DNA from: Thermodesulfobacteriota bacterium
GTDB lineage: Bacteria; Desulfobacterota_D; UBA1144; Nemesobacterales; UBA2774
Direction of reading: 5' to 3'
Length of the DNA stretch: 34,487 nucleotides
Assembly (NCBI GenBank): GCA_039028315.1
Contig: JBCCIH010000002.1
Span: 1-34,487, forward strand
The translations under genes and the position numbers were made by a program. Below are positions 15,554 through 23,669 of the stretch, piece after piece. How positions within the stretch are numbered: position 1 is the stretch's first letter; each line of letters begins with the position of its first letter. The notes beneath the pieces were generated by a model that had not been told where the DNA came from, did not search any database, and was given only the letters and a program-made list of their open reading frames with translations.

Positions 15554-16237
15554 ATGCCTGAGACAACATCTCTTTTTAATAAAATTGCAAAGCACTATGA
15601 CTCTCTAAACACTTTCTTTAGTTTTGGAATGGATAAGCTTTGGAGGAGAAAGCTGGTACATGAGATAGAGGGTTCAGATCTTGTTTTAGATATAGCTACG
15701 GGCACTGGAGAAGTTGCAATTGAAGCTATAAAAAAACTGCAAAGGGCTCAGGTAGTGGGAATTGATCCAAGCAGTGAAATGCTCAGAATGGCAAAACCCA
15801 AATGTGAAGTCCGGGAATATAAAAACAAGATTAAGTTAGTCCAAGGATATGCTGAGCAACTACCATTCACTAACGACACGTTTGATGCTATCACTATTGC
15901 ATTTGGAATAAGAAATACTGTGAATCCGCTAGAGTCGCTTACCGAGATGAACAGAGTTTTAAAGCCCGGAGGAAAGCTAGCTATACTAGAATTTACAATT
16001 CCTAAAAATGCCATATTTGCACCAATCTATTTATTTTATTTTAGAAAATTTCTGCCATTTATCGGATCATTTTTCGGAAGCCAAAAAGAGTACAAGTATC
16101 TCTCCGATTCAACATCAGAGTTTCCACAAAGGGGAAAATTTATTGAAATTATGAATAAAGCAGAATTTACCACTCATGAATCTATAGAGCTTATGATTGG
16201 AACTGTAATAATATACAGAGGAATTAAAAACCAATAA
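15554..16237 (+). CDS. ubiE: Demethylmenaquinone/ubiquinone methyltransferase UbiE/MenG
   Basis: A 227-residue class-I SAM methyltransferase that C-methylates the quinone ring in the last or near-last step of menaquinone (MenG) or ubiquinone (UbiE) synthesis. Marks are F-N-K-I-A-K-H-Y-D-S-L-N at the start, the SAM loop V-L-D-I-A-T-G-T-G-E (44-53), I-D-P-S-S-E-M, and the signature A-F-G-I-R-N. Which quinone is used cannot be decided from this gene alone. It ends 10 bases before the end of pdxH, a convergent pair with no clear hairpin between. Confidence 0.93.
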   Translation: MPETTSLFNKIAKHYDSLNTFFSFGMDKLWRRKLVHEIEGSDLVLDIATGTGEVAIEAIKKLQRAQVVGIDPSSEMLRMAKPKCEVREYKNKIKLVQGYAEQLPFTNDTFDAITIAFGIRNTVNPLESLTEMNRVLKPGGKLAILEFTIPKNAIFAPIYLFYFRKFLPFIGSFFGSQKEYKYLSDSTSEFPQRGKFIEIMNKAEFTTHESIELMIGTVIIYRGIKNQ

Positions 16238-16247
16238 TTAACAAGTC

Positions 16248-16892
16248 TTAAGGAGCAAGTCGCTCAATTTTCCAACTGCCCTCATCTGCATGCGTGTAAA
16301 CAAGCCTATCATGAAGCCTATTATCTCTTCCCTGCCAAAACTCAATCGTCTCTGCAACTAATCTATATCCGTTCCAATAAGGGGGTCTGGGAACAGCTTG
16401 ATCTTTGTACTTGTCTTCAAACTCTTTAAATCTATCATCTAAGATCTCTCTGCCGGATATTACACTACTCTGCTCAGATGCCCATGCCCCGATCTGACTT
16501 CCTCTGGGCCTGCTTGCAAAATATTCGTTTGCTTCCTGAACGGAGACTATTTGGATACTACCCTCGATTCTTACCTGCCTTTCCAGCTTGCCCCACCAAA
16601 AACACATAGCAGCACAGGGGTTATTGCTGAGCTCATGACCTTTTTTACTACTAGAGTTTGTATAGAAAACAAAACCGTGCTCATCAAAATCTTTAAGAAG
16701 AACAACCCTGGCAGAAGGCTTTTCTTCATTAGTTGATGTAGCAAGAGTAAATGCATTTGGGTGTATAAGGTCAGCCGAAAGAGCTTCTTGATACCAATTG
16801 CGAAACTGTATTATCGGATTAGGATCTACATCCCTCTCATTAAGCTCATATAGACCAAATTGTTTATTAAGTGTATCTTCGGAGTTGCTCAT
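16248..16892 (-). CDS. pdxH: Pyridoxamine/pyridoxine 5'-phosphate oxidase
   Basis: A 214-residue FMN enzyme that makes pyridoxal 5'-phosphate, the cofactor used by HisC here. It shows R-V-V-L-L-K-D-F-D-E-x-G-F-V-F-Y-T-N (the FMN/substrate segment), the S-R-P-R-G-S-Q-I-G-A-W-A-S-x-Q-S loop, and the C-terminal E-F-W-Q-G-R-D-N-R-L-H-D-R signature with the closing E-R-L-A-P. Length is normal. Its ATG overlaps the stop of the upstream epimerase gene by four bases (ATGA), so the two are translationally coupled. Confidence 0.96.
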   Translation of the reverse strand: MSNSEDTLNKQFGLYELNERDVDPNPIIQFRNWYQEALSADLIHPNAFTLATSTNEEKPSARVVLLKDFDEHGFVFYTNSSSKKGHELSNNPCAAMCFWWGKLERQVRIEGSIQIVSVQEANEYFASRPRGSQIGAWASEQSSVISGREILDDRFKEFEDKYKDQAVPRPPYWNGYRLVAETIEFWQGRDNRLHDRLVYTHADEGSWKIERLAP

Positions 16893-17797
16893 TGATTTGT
16901 TTTTAATATATCTGACAGTGCATCTTGCAAGGTAGTATATTTAAATTTGTAGCCTGAATCCAACAACTTTTGTGGAACCACTCTGGTGCTAGAAAGCATA
17001 GTCTCTTCGCCCATTTCTCCAAATAGCCCTCTAACAGCAAAGGCTGGCAGAGGCAATATCGTGGGTCGATTAAGGGCTCTGCCTAAAGCGGAGGTAAATT
17101 CATCATTAGTAACCGCAATTGGGGCAACGCCGTTAACTGGGCCTAAGACTTGTTCGTTTTTTATTAAAAAGTAGATAATTTCCACTAGGTCTTGTATTGC
17201 AATCCAGCTCCAGTACTGTCTGCCGTCTCCAATTTTCCCGCCCAAGCCTAGTTTAAATGGGGTCAGAATTTTTTCTAAGGCGCCGCCATCTATACCCAAA
17301 ACTAATCCAATTCGCAGATTGCAAACTCTGATTCCAGCTAGCTCTGCGCTCTTTGTAGCTTGCTCCCACTTAACCCCGACATCTGCCAAAAACCCATTAC
17401 CACTTGAGCTGTCTTCAGTTAATAATTCATCCCCTCGGCTACCATAGTATCCAATTGCTGAGGCCGCAACTAGCACTTTTGGTTTATTTTGAAGATTTGC
17501 CAGAGTCTCTGATAGTAGTGTTGTGCCATCTACCCTGCTGTTTTCAATTTTAGACTTTTTTCCCTCAGTCCATCTACCTGCTATGTTCTCACCCGCTAAA
17601 TGAACTACGGCATAAAGACCTTCTAGTGCCTCAGCATCCAATTCACCCTTGTCGGGATCCCAGTTTATAACATTTTCTTTAGAGGACTTTGCTGATCTTG
17701 TGAGAATCTTTATCTCATACCCATTTGCGACCAATAGCTGTGTCAAATGAGTTCCAATAAAGCCAGCTGCTCCTGATATTAGTACAGTCTTGGACAT
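16889..17797 (-). CDS. TIGR01777 family NAD(P)-dependent epimerase-like protein
   Basis: A 302-residue extended SDR protein from the ATG at 17797, chosen because the Rossmann strand (S-K-T-V-L-I-S-G-A-A-G-F-I-G) begins directly after it; an upstream frame start at 17818 adds only hydrophobic residues. Other marks are V-V-H-L-A-G-E-N-I-A, S-A-I-G-Y-Y-G-S-R-G-D-E, and the D-V-G-x-x-W-E segment, with a C-terminal DUF1731-type region. This is the YfcH-like group; its substrate is unknown. These proteins often pair with an SRPBCC protein, such as the one at 8518-8982. Coupled to pdxH downstream. Confidence 0.9.
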   Translation of the reverse strand: MSKTVLISGAAGFIGTHLTQLLVANGYEIKILTRSAKSSKENVINWDPDKGELDAEALEGLYAVVHLAGENIAGRWTEGKKSKIENSRVDGTTLLSETLANLQNKPKVLVAASAIGYYGSRGDELLTEDSSSGNGFLADVGVKWEQATKSAELAGIRVCNLRIGLVLGIDGGALEKILTPFKLGLGGKIGDGRQYWSWIAIQDLVEIIYFLIKNEQVLGPVNGVAPIAVTNDEFTSALGRALNRPTILPLPAFAVRGLFGEMGEETMLSSTRVVPQKLLDSGYKFKYTTLQDALSDILKTNQ

Positions 17798-17848
17798 AAT
17801 ATGTAATAAGAATAGCACAGAGAATAATTTAGGGAAAATGAAATGGGG

Positions 17849-18865
17849 TTAACTAGAAGAGAATGTCTCTAAAATTGCGTTTTGGTAGTTCTTTACTTCT
17901 TCAAAATCAAGGTAATAATGTGGGGCACTAAGTATAGGAAGATCAATAAACTCCCTGTATTCTTCAACCCTTCTGCGGCATTCAGAGGCCGTTCCTACAA
18001 TCGCAAAGGTGTTTACCATATCATCAGTAACGGAGCTTATCATCCTATTTATGTCTTTTTTAAAGAAAGCATCCCTTACTTTTTCAGTCTCTTTTGTAAA
18101 GCCGTGTAGTTTAAAAGGCGGTTCATATGTTCTAACAGTAGCGTAAAAAGCTATAGTAGCCCTGGCTGCTTCGAGTGCTTGTGGTCTATTCTCAGATATG
18201 GCACAAGTGATGATGGAGCAGGCATTAAAATCCTCCCGGGATTTGCCAGAGTGTTTTAGCCCCGCTGCAATATTTTTACTAACAACCTCTTTCATATACC
18301 TCAGCGAGCAAACCACGTGGCCCAGATAGCCATCTGCAACTTCCGCAGATGCTCTTACCATATTACTTCCCACTCCTGCTAAATAGATAGGAATGGTCTC
18401 TCTGGCCGGCGCAAAGGCCCTGTGATAGCCCTTGTTTGAAATTTTGTAGTACTCACCCTCATAAGTTATAGGATCCCCTGTGTGAGCTTCTGAGCTAAAT
18501 AGTCTAATAAGATCTATGCACTCTTTGATCTTGGCGACAGGCTTTCCGTGGCTAACGCCATGCCACATCTCATTTGTTCTTTTTGCCCCAGTCCCAAGTC
18601 CTAGGATCAGCCTTCCGTTAGATATTTCGTCCAGATCTAGAGCTGTTAATGAAGTTATTAGAGGGCTTCTCACAAAAGCGAGTGCCACAGCTGTACCAAG
18701 CTTGATGTGTGTAGTAGCTGATGCTACCGCAGATAGCTGTCCGAAGCTGGTTCTGTAGAGTTCTGTTGCCCATACAGAGTCAAAATTGGCATCTTCAGCT
18801 TTCTTTGCTAATAACACCAGATCTGAAATATTATCGCTATCTAGAATTAATCCAACTGGTTTCAC
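17849..18865 (-). CDS. LLM-class (luciferase-like) flavin/F420-dependent oxidoreductase
   Basis: A 338-residue TIM-barrel protein of the bacterial-luciferase-like monooxygenase superfamily. Marks are A-E-D-A-N-F-D-S-V-W-A-T-E (about 23-35), I-K-L-G-T-A-V, R-L-I-L-G-L-G-T-G (about 85-93), and P-I-Y-L-A-G-V-G. These features suit the F420-dependent or FMN-dependent subgroups; I cannot tell which cofactor it uses. The substrate is unknown. It is transcribed toward the epimerase gene 51 bases away and is separated from the ribosomal locus by a strong terminator. Confidence 0.9.
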   Translation of the reverse strand: MKPVGLILDSDNISDLVLLAKKAEDANFDSVWATELYRTSFGQLSAVASATTHIKLGTAVALAFVRSPLITSLTALDLDEISNGRLILGLGTGAKRTNEMWHGVSHGKPVAKIKECIDLIRLFSSEAHTGDPITYEGEYYKISNKGYHRAFAPARETIPIYLAGVGSNMVRASAEVADGYLGHVVCSLRYMKEVVSKNIAAGLKHSGKSREDFNACSIITCAISENRPQALEAARATIAFYATVRTYEPPFKLHGFTKETEKVRDAFFKKDINRMISSVTDDMVNTFAIVGTASECRRRVEEYREFIDLPILSAPHYYLDFEEVKNYQNAILETFSSS

Positions 18866-18900
18866 TTACCTGTTCCTTCTTTAAAGTCTAATTTGTCTTT

Positions 18901-18928
18901 AAAAAACAAAGGCGGCCCAAGGGCCGCC
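18901..18928 (-). terminator. Intrinsic terminator of the ribosomal-protein locus
   Basis: On the minus strand GGCGGCCC (18928-18921), two bases, and GGGCCGCC (18918-18911) form a perfect G+C-rich inverted repeat (practically a 6-bp stem with a 6-base loop), followed by TTTGTTTTTT. It lies 69 bases after the rplQ stop and would also shield the downstream LLM gene. Confidence 0.92.
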
Positions 18929-18996
18929 CGTTGATAAGCAAGTTCAATCTACAGATATAGTTAAAATCCTTCCGGTTCGATAGTTGTTATAAAAAT

Positions 18997-19902
18997 TTAC
19001 TTTTCTTCTTTCTCTTTTTCTTCTTCGCTCTGTGTATCTTCCTGAGCTTCTTGTGAAGACTCTTCTGTATCAGCCTTAGCCTCTATTTCTTCTTCAGCCT
19101 TTGCTTCAACTTCTGGCTCCTGAGCTGGTGCTTCTTCTTTAGCCACAGGCTCTTCTACTTCTTGGGCCTCTTCTTGGGCTGCTTCTGCTGCTGGTTCTTC
19201 AGGTTTTTCCTCTGCCGGAGCTTCTTGTGCCGCCGCCTCAGGTGCTTGCGCCTCTTCTTCGGCCGGTGCTTCTTGCTTTGCTTCCGCAGCTGTTTCTTCT
19301 ACTGGAGCTTCTTTTACTTCAGCCTCAGGAGTTTCCTCAACCTTTGCCTCAGGCTCTTGGGTTACTTCTTCTACAGCCTCAGCTGCTACTACAGCCTCTG
19401 CAGCCTTTTTCTCTTCATCTATTAACCCTAGTTCTTCAGCAGATTCTTTTTTAGAACTCTTTGCTTTAGCTGAATCATCTTTTGCTTTAGGAGTCGTTTT
19501 CTTTTTAGGTGCAGCTTTAGCTTTCTTTTTCTTTTTAGGTTTATACTCTTCTTCAACTAGCTCAATTAATGATATAGGAGTGTTATCTCCTTTTCTGAAA
19601 CCAAGTTTAGTGATTCTTGTATAACCGCCGGGACGGTCTTTGAATCTTTGGGCAAGCTCATCAAATAGTTTCTGCAGAACTTCTTTATCTTTTACATAGG
19701 CAGCCGCTTGTCTTCTTTTATGAAGCGTACCCTCTTTTGCAAGAGTAATAATCTTCTCCGCAGCTCTTCTGATTTCTTTAGCTCTTGTGTCAGTAGTTCT
19801 TAAGCTATCGTTACGAAACAAATCGGTAACCATATTGCGAAGCATTGATTTTCTATGCTTTGTAGTTACTCCAAGTTTTCTTCCTACTCTTTTATGTCTC
19901 AT
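18997..19902 (-). CDS. rplQ: Ribosomal protein bL17 with long low-complexity C-terminal tail
   Basis: A 301-residue protein. Residues 1-120 are a normal bL17 (M-R-H-K-R-V-G-R-K-L, H-R-K-S-M-L-R-N-M, T-x-x-R-A-K-E-I-R-R, G-G-Y-T-R-I-T-K-L-G-x-R-x-G-D). After that come a Lys/Ala-rich linker (about 121-152) and then an approximately 140-residue tail dominated by Glu, Ala, Pro and Gln. Usual bL17 is about 115-130 residues, so this is more than double. The tail is in frame, with no stop or frameshift, and the operon terminator follows. It is probably disordered, acidic and solvent-exposed; a role is not known. Confidence 0.95.
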   Translation of the reverse strand: MRHKRVGRKLGVTTKHRKSMLRNMVTDLFRNDSLRTTDTRAKEIRRAAEKIITLAKEGTLHKRRQAAAYVKDKEVLQKLFDELAQRFKDRPGGYTRITKLGFRKGDNTPISLIELVEEEYKPKKKKKAKAAPKKKTTPKAKDDSAKAKSSKKESAEELGLIDEEKKAAEAVVAAEAVEEVTQEPEAKVEETPEAEVKEAPVEETAAEAKQEAPAEEEAQAPEAAAQEAPAEEKPEEPAAEAAQEEAQEVEEPVAKEEAPAQEPEVEAKAEEEIEAKADTEESSQEAQEDTQSEEEKEKEEK

Positions 19903-19932
19903 CGTTTAATCTCCAATCTGTCCGTAAAATAA

Positions 19933-20964
19933 TTATTGAGAAGCCAATCTCTCGCTACGTTTTTCTTTCTCAGCATCAAAGACTTCAGAGTTAATGGCAA
20001 GTCCTAAACCAAGACCCATCTCCTCAAGTCTTTCCCTAATTTCAAAAAGTGACCTCTTACCAAAATTCTCAAGGTTAAGAAGATCATCTTCTGTTCTCTG
20101 GATCAAATCCCCTGCATACTCAATTCCCGCTTTTCTAAGACAGTTAAGAGATCTAGCAGAAAGATCCATCTCTTCAATTGTATTAAATAATATTTCTTCA
20201 GTTCCTTTAATCTCTTGTTTTTCTTCACTCTCAGGGACTTCATCAATCTCTGATTCATCAAAGTTTATAAATATTGTAAGCTGATTTTTTACAATCTTAG
20301 CCGCATACGCAACTGCGTCTTCAGGCAAAATTGTGCCGTTCGTCCATACTTCCAGTGTAAGTCTCTGAAAGTCAGTACGTCTACCTACCCTAGAGTTGGT
20401 AACTGTGTAATTTACTTTTCTTACAGGAGAGAATAGAGCGTCTATTGGAATAAGACCTATCGTTGTCTGAAGCTCACCTCTTTTTTCTACAGCTTCATAG
20501 CCTCTACCCATCTCAACAGTCATTTCCATCTCTAGCTTTGCTCCCTCTGCTAAAGTGGCGATATGGTGATCAGTATTTAGAATTTCTACATTCTGATTTA
20601 GTATTATATCACCTGCTGTAATATTACATTCTCCGCTTGCACTTACTGTAATAATCTGAGACTCGTAGGAATGCATCTTAAGCTCAATTCCTTTTAAGTT
20701 TAAAATTATTTCTGTAACATCCTCTTTTATGCCTGGCATAGATGAGAATTCATGCAGTACACCATCAATTTTAATGGAGGTTATAGCAGGTCCTTGAATA
20801 GAGGAAAGCAGCACTCTTCTAAGGGCGTTGCCAAGTGTTACACCGTAGCCCCTCTCTAGAGGCTCACAAATAAATTTTGAGTAAAATGGAGTAGCACTCT
20901 TCTCTTCTTTTTCTATCCTTTTAGGTTTTATAAGATCTTGCCAATTCTTTTGAAAGTCCTTCAC
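19933..20964 (-). CDS. rpoA: RNA polymerase alpha subunit
   Basis: The alpha subunit starts RNA polymerase assembly and binds upstream promoter DNA and activators through its C-terminal domain. I start it at the GTG at 20964 (343 residues, then F-Q-K-N-W-Q-D-L-I-K-P-K-R as is usual) because GGAGGAG lies 6 bases upstream; the ATG at 20979 and a longer frame overlapping rpsD have no such site. Domain marks are E-P-L-E-R-G-Y-G-x-T-L-G-N-A-L-R-R-V-L-L-S-S (N-terminal dimerisation) and L-x-x-R-S-L-N-C-L-R-K-A-G-I near 265-280, with K-R-S-L-F-E-I in the C-terminal domain. An acidic linker separates the two. Confidence 0.95.
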   Translation of the reverse strand: MKDFQKNWQDLIKPKRIEKEEKSATPFYSKFICEPLERGYGVTLGNALRRVLLSSIQGPAITSIKIDGVLHEFSSMPGIKEDVTEIILNLKGIELKMHSYESQIITVSASGECNITAGDIILNQNVEILNTDHHIATLAEGAKLEMEMTVEMGRGYEAVEKRGELQTTIGLIPIDALFSPVRKVNYTVTNSRVGRRTDFQRLTLEVWTNGTILPEDAVAYAAKIVKNQLTIFINFDESEIDEVPESEEKQEIKGTEEILFNTIEEMDLSARSLNCLRKAGIEYAGDLIQRTEDDLLNLENFGKRSLFEIRERLEEMGLGLGLAINSEVFDAEKEKRSERLASQ

Positions 20965-20970
20965 CTTATC

Positions 20971-20977
20971 CTCCTCC
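20971..20977 (-). promoter_or_regulatory. Ribosome-binding site deciding the rpoA start
   Basis: GGAGGAG on the minus strand, 6 bases before the GTG at 20964. It lies inside the frame that would be read from the alternative ATG at 20979, so the GTG is preferred. Confidence 0.7.
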
Positions 20978-21028
20978 ATTGTGTCAATCTGGCCATAGTT
21001 TGCTCTTACCTTTTTTAAAAACTTTTTA

Positions 21029-21661
21029 TTATACTCTTGAATAGAACTCAACAATCAACTGTTCATCAATTGGGAATGTTACGTCATCTCTTTCCGGTAG
21101 TTTTGTTACAGTTCCAACATATTTCTCTTCATCTAGACTCAGCCATTCAGGGATACCTCTTCTGGATCTAAACTCAAGAGCTTCATGTATTCTCTGAAGT
21201 TTTTTGCTCTTTTCTCTAATTTCGATTGTATCTCCTTCTTGTACCATATAAGAAGGAACATTAAGTACTTCTCCGTTAACTAGTATATGTTTGTGGCTTA
21301 CTAACTGTCTTGCATCGTTTCTGGAGCTTCCCAAACATAGACGAAATACAACATTATCGAGCCTTCTTTCGAGTAGAGAAAGAAGAATAAAACCAGTTAC
21401 ACCTTTAATATGAGAGGCTTTTTGGAAATACTTTTTAAATTGCTTTTCTCTAAGACCGTACATTCTTTTAACTTTCTGCTTTTCTCTAAGCCTTACTCCA
21501 AACTCTGAGAACTTGCTTCTGAATTTACCATGCTCTCCAGGAACCTGGTCCGGCCTTTTTTCAATTGCGGTCTTACCGTTATAGCTTCTCTCACCCTTTA
21601 GAAAAAGGTTAACTCCCTCTCTTCTGGATATTCTATCTGTTGGCCCAGTGTATCTGCCCAT
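21029..21661 (-). CDS. rpsD: Ribosomal protein uS4
   Basis: 210 residues with the N-terminal M-G-R-Y-T-G-P, the S4 RNA-binding domain (R-L-D-N-V-V-F-R-L, R-x-x-A-R-Q-L-V-S-H-K-H-I-L-V-N-G) and C-terminal I-V-E-F-Y-S-R. The zinc-binding cysteines found at the N-terminus of some uS4 proteins are absent, so it is the Cys-minus form. It binds 16S rRNA early in small-subunit assembly. In many bacteria this protein also represses the alpha operon by binding mRNA; no pseudoknot was identified here. Followed by rpoA. Confidence 0.96.
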   Translation of the reverse strand: MGRYTGPTDRISRREGVNLFLKGERSYNGKTAIEKRPDQVPGEHGKFRSKFSEFGVRLREKQKVKRMYGLREKQFKKYFQKASHIKGVTGFILLSLLERRLDNVVFRLCLGSSRNDARQLVSHKHILVNGEVLNVPSYMVQEGDTIEIREKSKKLQRIHEALEFRSRRGIPEWLSLDEEKYVGTVTKLPERDDVTFPIDEQLIVEFYSRV

Positions 21662-21719
21662 GCTTTAAAAAACCTCCTTGAGATCTGCGGTAAACAGTCT
21701 CATCTCAATCAAAGTAATG

Positions 21720-22106
21720 TTAAACTCTCCTTCTTCCCGGCGGCCTGCAGCCATTATGCGGAATAGGAGTCACGTCTCTAATAAATGTAATTTTTAGCCC
21801 TGATGCCTGTATTGACCTAATTGCAGGCTCTCTACCGGGGCCAGGCCCTTTAACGAAAACTTGTACGCTCTTCATGCCGAAAGTAGCAGCTTTTTTAGCA
21901 GCGTCTTCAGCAGCGATCTGAGCTGCAAACGGCGTTCCCTTACGAGTACCTTTAAACCCTTTCATTCCGCCGCTTGACCAAGAGATTACATTTCCGCCGG
22001 TATCACTGATAGTAATAATAGTGTTATTAAATGTGGCTTGAATGTTAATCACGCCTTGCTCTACAAATTTTTTAGTTTTCTTCTTACTACTTTTCTTTGT
22101 AGCCAT
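21720..22106 (-). CDS. rpsK: Ribosomal protein uS11
   Basis: 128 residues with the typical Lys-rich N-terminus, I-x-A-T-F-N-N-T-I-I-T-I-S-D, W-S-S-G-G, G-x-R-K-G-T-P-F-A-A-Q, and the C-terminal P-H-N-G-C-R-P-P-G-R-R-R-V. It sits in the platform of the small subunit near the mRNA exit. A GGAGA ribosome-binding site precedes the ATG. Normal length and normal operon position between rpsM and rpsD. Confidence 0.97.
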   Translation of the reverse strand: MATKKSSKKKTKKFVEQGVINIQATFNNTIITISDTGGNVISWSSGGMKGFKGTRKGTPFAAQIAAEDAAKKAATFGMKSVQVFVKGPGPGREPAIRSIQASGLKITFIRDVTPIPHNGCRPPGRRRV

Positions 22107-22124
22107 TAATTATCTCCAAAAATA

Positions 22125-22505
22125 TTATTTACCGGCCTTTTTCTTCTTAGCAATTGCCGTTCCGCGCGGGCCTTTGCGGGTTCTGGCATTTGATTTTGTT
22201 TTCTGTCCTCTTGTAGGAAGCCCAGTTCTGTGCCTGATACCTCTATAGCATCCAATTTCAACTAAGCGTCTGATATTGGACTGAACCTCTTTTCTGAGCT
22301 CTCCCTCAACGGTGTATTTAGTCTCGAGAAGCTCTCTTATAGCTGCAACTTCCTGGTCTGAGAGGTCTTTTGATTTCTTATTTACATCAATATTGGTATC
22401 TTTTAATATTTCCTCTGATATAACTTTCCCCACTCCATAAATATATGTGAGTCCTATAACAATTCTTTTTTCAAGTGGTATATCAACACCTGCTATTCTA
22501 GGCAT
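22125..22505 (-). CDS. rpsM: Ribosomal protein uS13
   Basis: 126 residues beginning M-P-R-I-A-G-V-D-I-P with Y-I-Y-G-V-G and the C-terminal R-G-I-R-H-R-x-G-L-P-x-R-G-Q segment followed by a basic tail (K-K-K-K-A-G-K) that reaches toward the tRNA sites. It is part of the small-subunit head and contacts the large subunit. It follows rpmJ by 12 bases. Confidence 0.97.
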   Translation of the reverse strand: MPRIAGVDIPLEKRIVIGLTYIYGVGKVISEEILKDTNIDVNKKSKDLSDQEVAAIRELLETKYTVEGELRKEVQSNIRRLVEIGCYRGIRHRTGLPTRGQKTKSNARTRKGPRGTAIAKKKKAGK

Positions 22506-22517
22506 ATTTCTCTCCTT

Positions 22518-22631
22518 CTACCCTTGCTTTTGTTTACATCTCTTATTTACGCAGATTACTCTAACTACCCCTTTACGCTTAATAATTCTGCATTTATCAC
22601 AAATTTTTTTCACTGATGCTCTTACTTTCAT
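22518..22631 (-). CDS. rpmJ: Ribosomal protein bL36
   Basis: A 37-residue protein, M-K-V-R-A-S-V-K-K-I-C at the start and C-K-Q-K-Q-G at the end. Zinc ligands are C11, C14, C27 and C32, so the site is of four-cysteine type; the common form has His at the last position (N-P-K/R-H-K-Q-R-Q). GAGG lies 8 bases before the ATG. It occupies its usual place between infA and rpsM and is easily missed because of its size. Confidence 0.95.
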   Translation of the reverse strand: MKVRASVKKICDKCRIIKRKGVVRVICVNKRCKQKQG

Positions 22632-22670
22632 TTTATTGACCTCGCATTACTTAGATCTACAAAACAATGC

Positions 22671-22898
22671 CTATTTCTTAAGCCTATAAGTAATTCTTCC
22701 CTTTGTTAAATCATAAGGTGAAAGCTCAAGCTTTACCTTATCTCCTGGGAGGATTCTTATAAACCGAGTTCTCATTTTACCAGACACATACGCTAATACT
22801 TCGTGTCCCTGTCCCCCGTCAACTTCTACTCTAAACATGGCGTTTGGAAGCGCCTCAATTACCGTGCCTTCAAATTCTATTCTTTCTTCTTTCGCCAT
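22671..22898 (-). CDS. infA: Translation initiation factor IF-1
   Basis: A 75-residue OB-fold protein that occupies the ribosomal A site during initiation. Marks are E-G-T-V-I-E-A-L-P-N-A-M-F-R-V, H-x-V-L-A-Y-V-S-G-K-M-R, I-x-I-L-P-G-D-K-V and S-P-Y-D-L-T-K-G-R-I-x-Y-R. Length is normal. GGGGAG lies just before the ATG. It follows map by 12 bases in the usual adk-map-infA-rpmJ order. Confidence 0.97.
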   Translation of the reverse strand: MAKEERIEFEGTVIEALPNAMFRVEVDGGQGHEVLAYVSGKMRTRFIRILPGDKVKLELSPYDLTKGRITYRLKK

Positions 22899-22910
22899 AT
22901 CTCCCCTATA

Positions 22911-23669
22911 TTACTGAGTTAAAATTACAGGCCCGTTTTCTGTAACCGCCACTGTGTGCTCAAAATGAGCAGAAAGTGTACCGTCAACTGTAACCGCTGT
23001 CCATCCGTCGTCCAAAATTTTAATGTCAGGCTTTCCGACATTAACCATTGGCTCAATTGCGATTACCATGCCTGGTTTTAACTGAACTCCCTTGTTTCCA
23101 TTGCCATTTGGAGGAACAAAATTTGGCACCTGCGGATCCTCATGCAGACTCTTGCCAATCCCATGTCCTACAAATGACCTTACGATAGAAAACCCTTTGT
23201 CTTCTACATAAGACTGTATCGCTCCGGACACTTCATAAACCCCATTATCAGGTGAAGCTTCCTGGATACCTTTTAAAAGAGATTCTTTTGTTACTTCTAA
23301 TAGTTTCTGTGCGACTGGTGATATTTCGCCCACAGCAACTGTTATGGCAGAATCCCCATAAAATCCATCCAAGATCACGCCGAAATCAAGCCCAACTATG
23401 TCTCCTTCCTTTAAGATATTCTTTTTGGAAGGTATTCCGTGCACTACTTCGCTATTAATTGCAAAACATACAGAACCCGGATAGTCCGAGTAGCCTTTAA
23501 AAGCACATTTTGCATTTCTTTTTAATGCTACTTCTTCTGCAGCTTTATCCAAGTCCCAAGTTGAGACGCCCGGCTCAACCATTTCTTTCATTGTGTTGAG
23601 CGCTTCAACCACTATCTGCGCCGCAGAGCGCATCTTATTAATCTCTTCCTTACTCTTTAAATGAATCAT
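22911..23669 (-). CDS. map: Type I methionine aminopeptidase
   Basis: A 252-residue dinuclear-metal peptidase that removes the initiator methionine. The pita-bread-fold metal ligands are visible: D in G-L-D-F-G, D in Y-G-D-S-A, H in G-H-G-I-G, E in I-E-P-M-V, and a late E in H-F-E-H-T; the substrate His is in V-V-H-G-I-P. Length fits the short type Ia form. Its ATG overlaps the adk stop by four bases (ATGA), indicating translational coupling. Confidence 0.97.
   Translation of the reverse strand: MIHLKSKEEINKMRSAAQIVVEALNTMKEMVEPGVSTWDLDKAAEEVALKRNAKCAFKGYSDYPGSVCFAINSEVVHGIPSKKNILKEGDIVGLDFGVILDGFYGDSAITVAVGEISPVAQKLLEVTKESLLKGIQEASPDNGVYEVSGAIQSYVEDKGFSIVRSFVGHGIGKSLHEDPQVPNFVPPNGNGNKGVQLKPGMVIAIEPMVNVGKPDIKILDDGWTAVTVDGTLSAHFEHTVAVTENGPVILTQ

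Noticed and set aside
19162..19454. Long plus-strand frames opposite the rplQ tail, rich in Leu, Phe and Cys.
   Set aside because: They are the antisense reading of the low-complexity Glu/Ala/Lys codons. No ribosome-binding site or family resemblance supports them.
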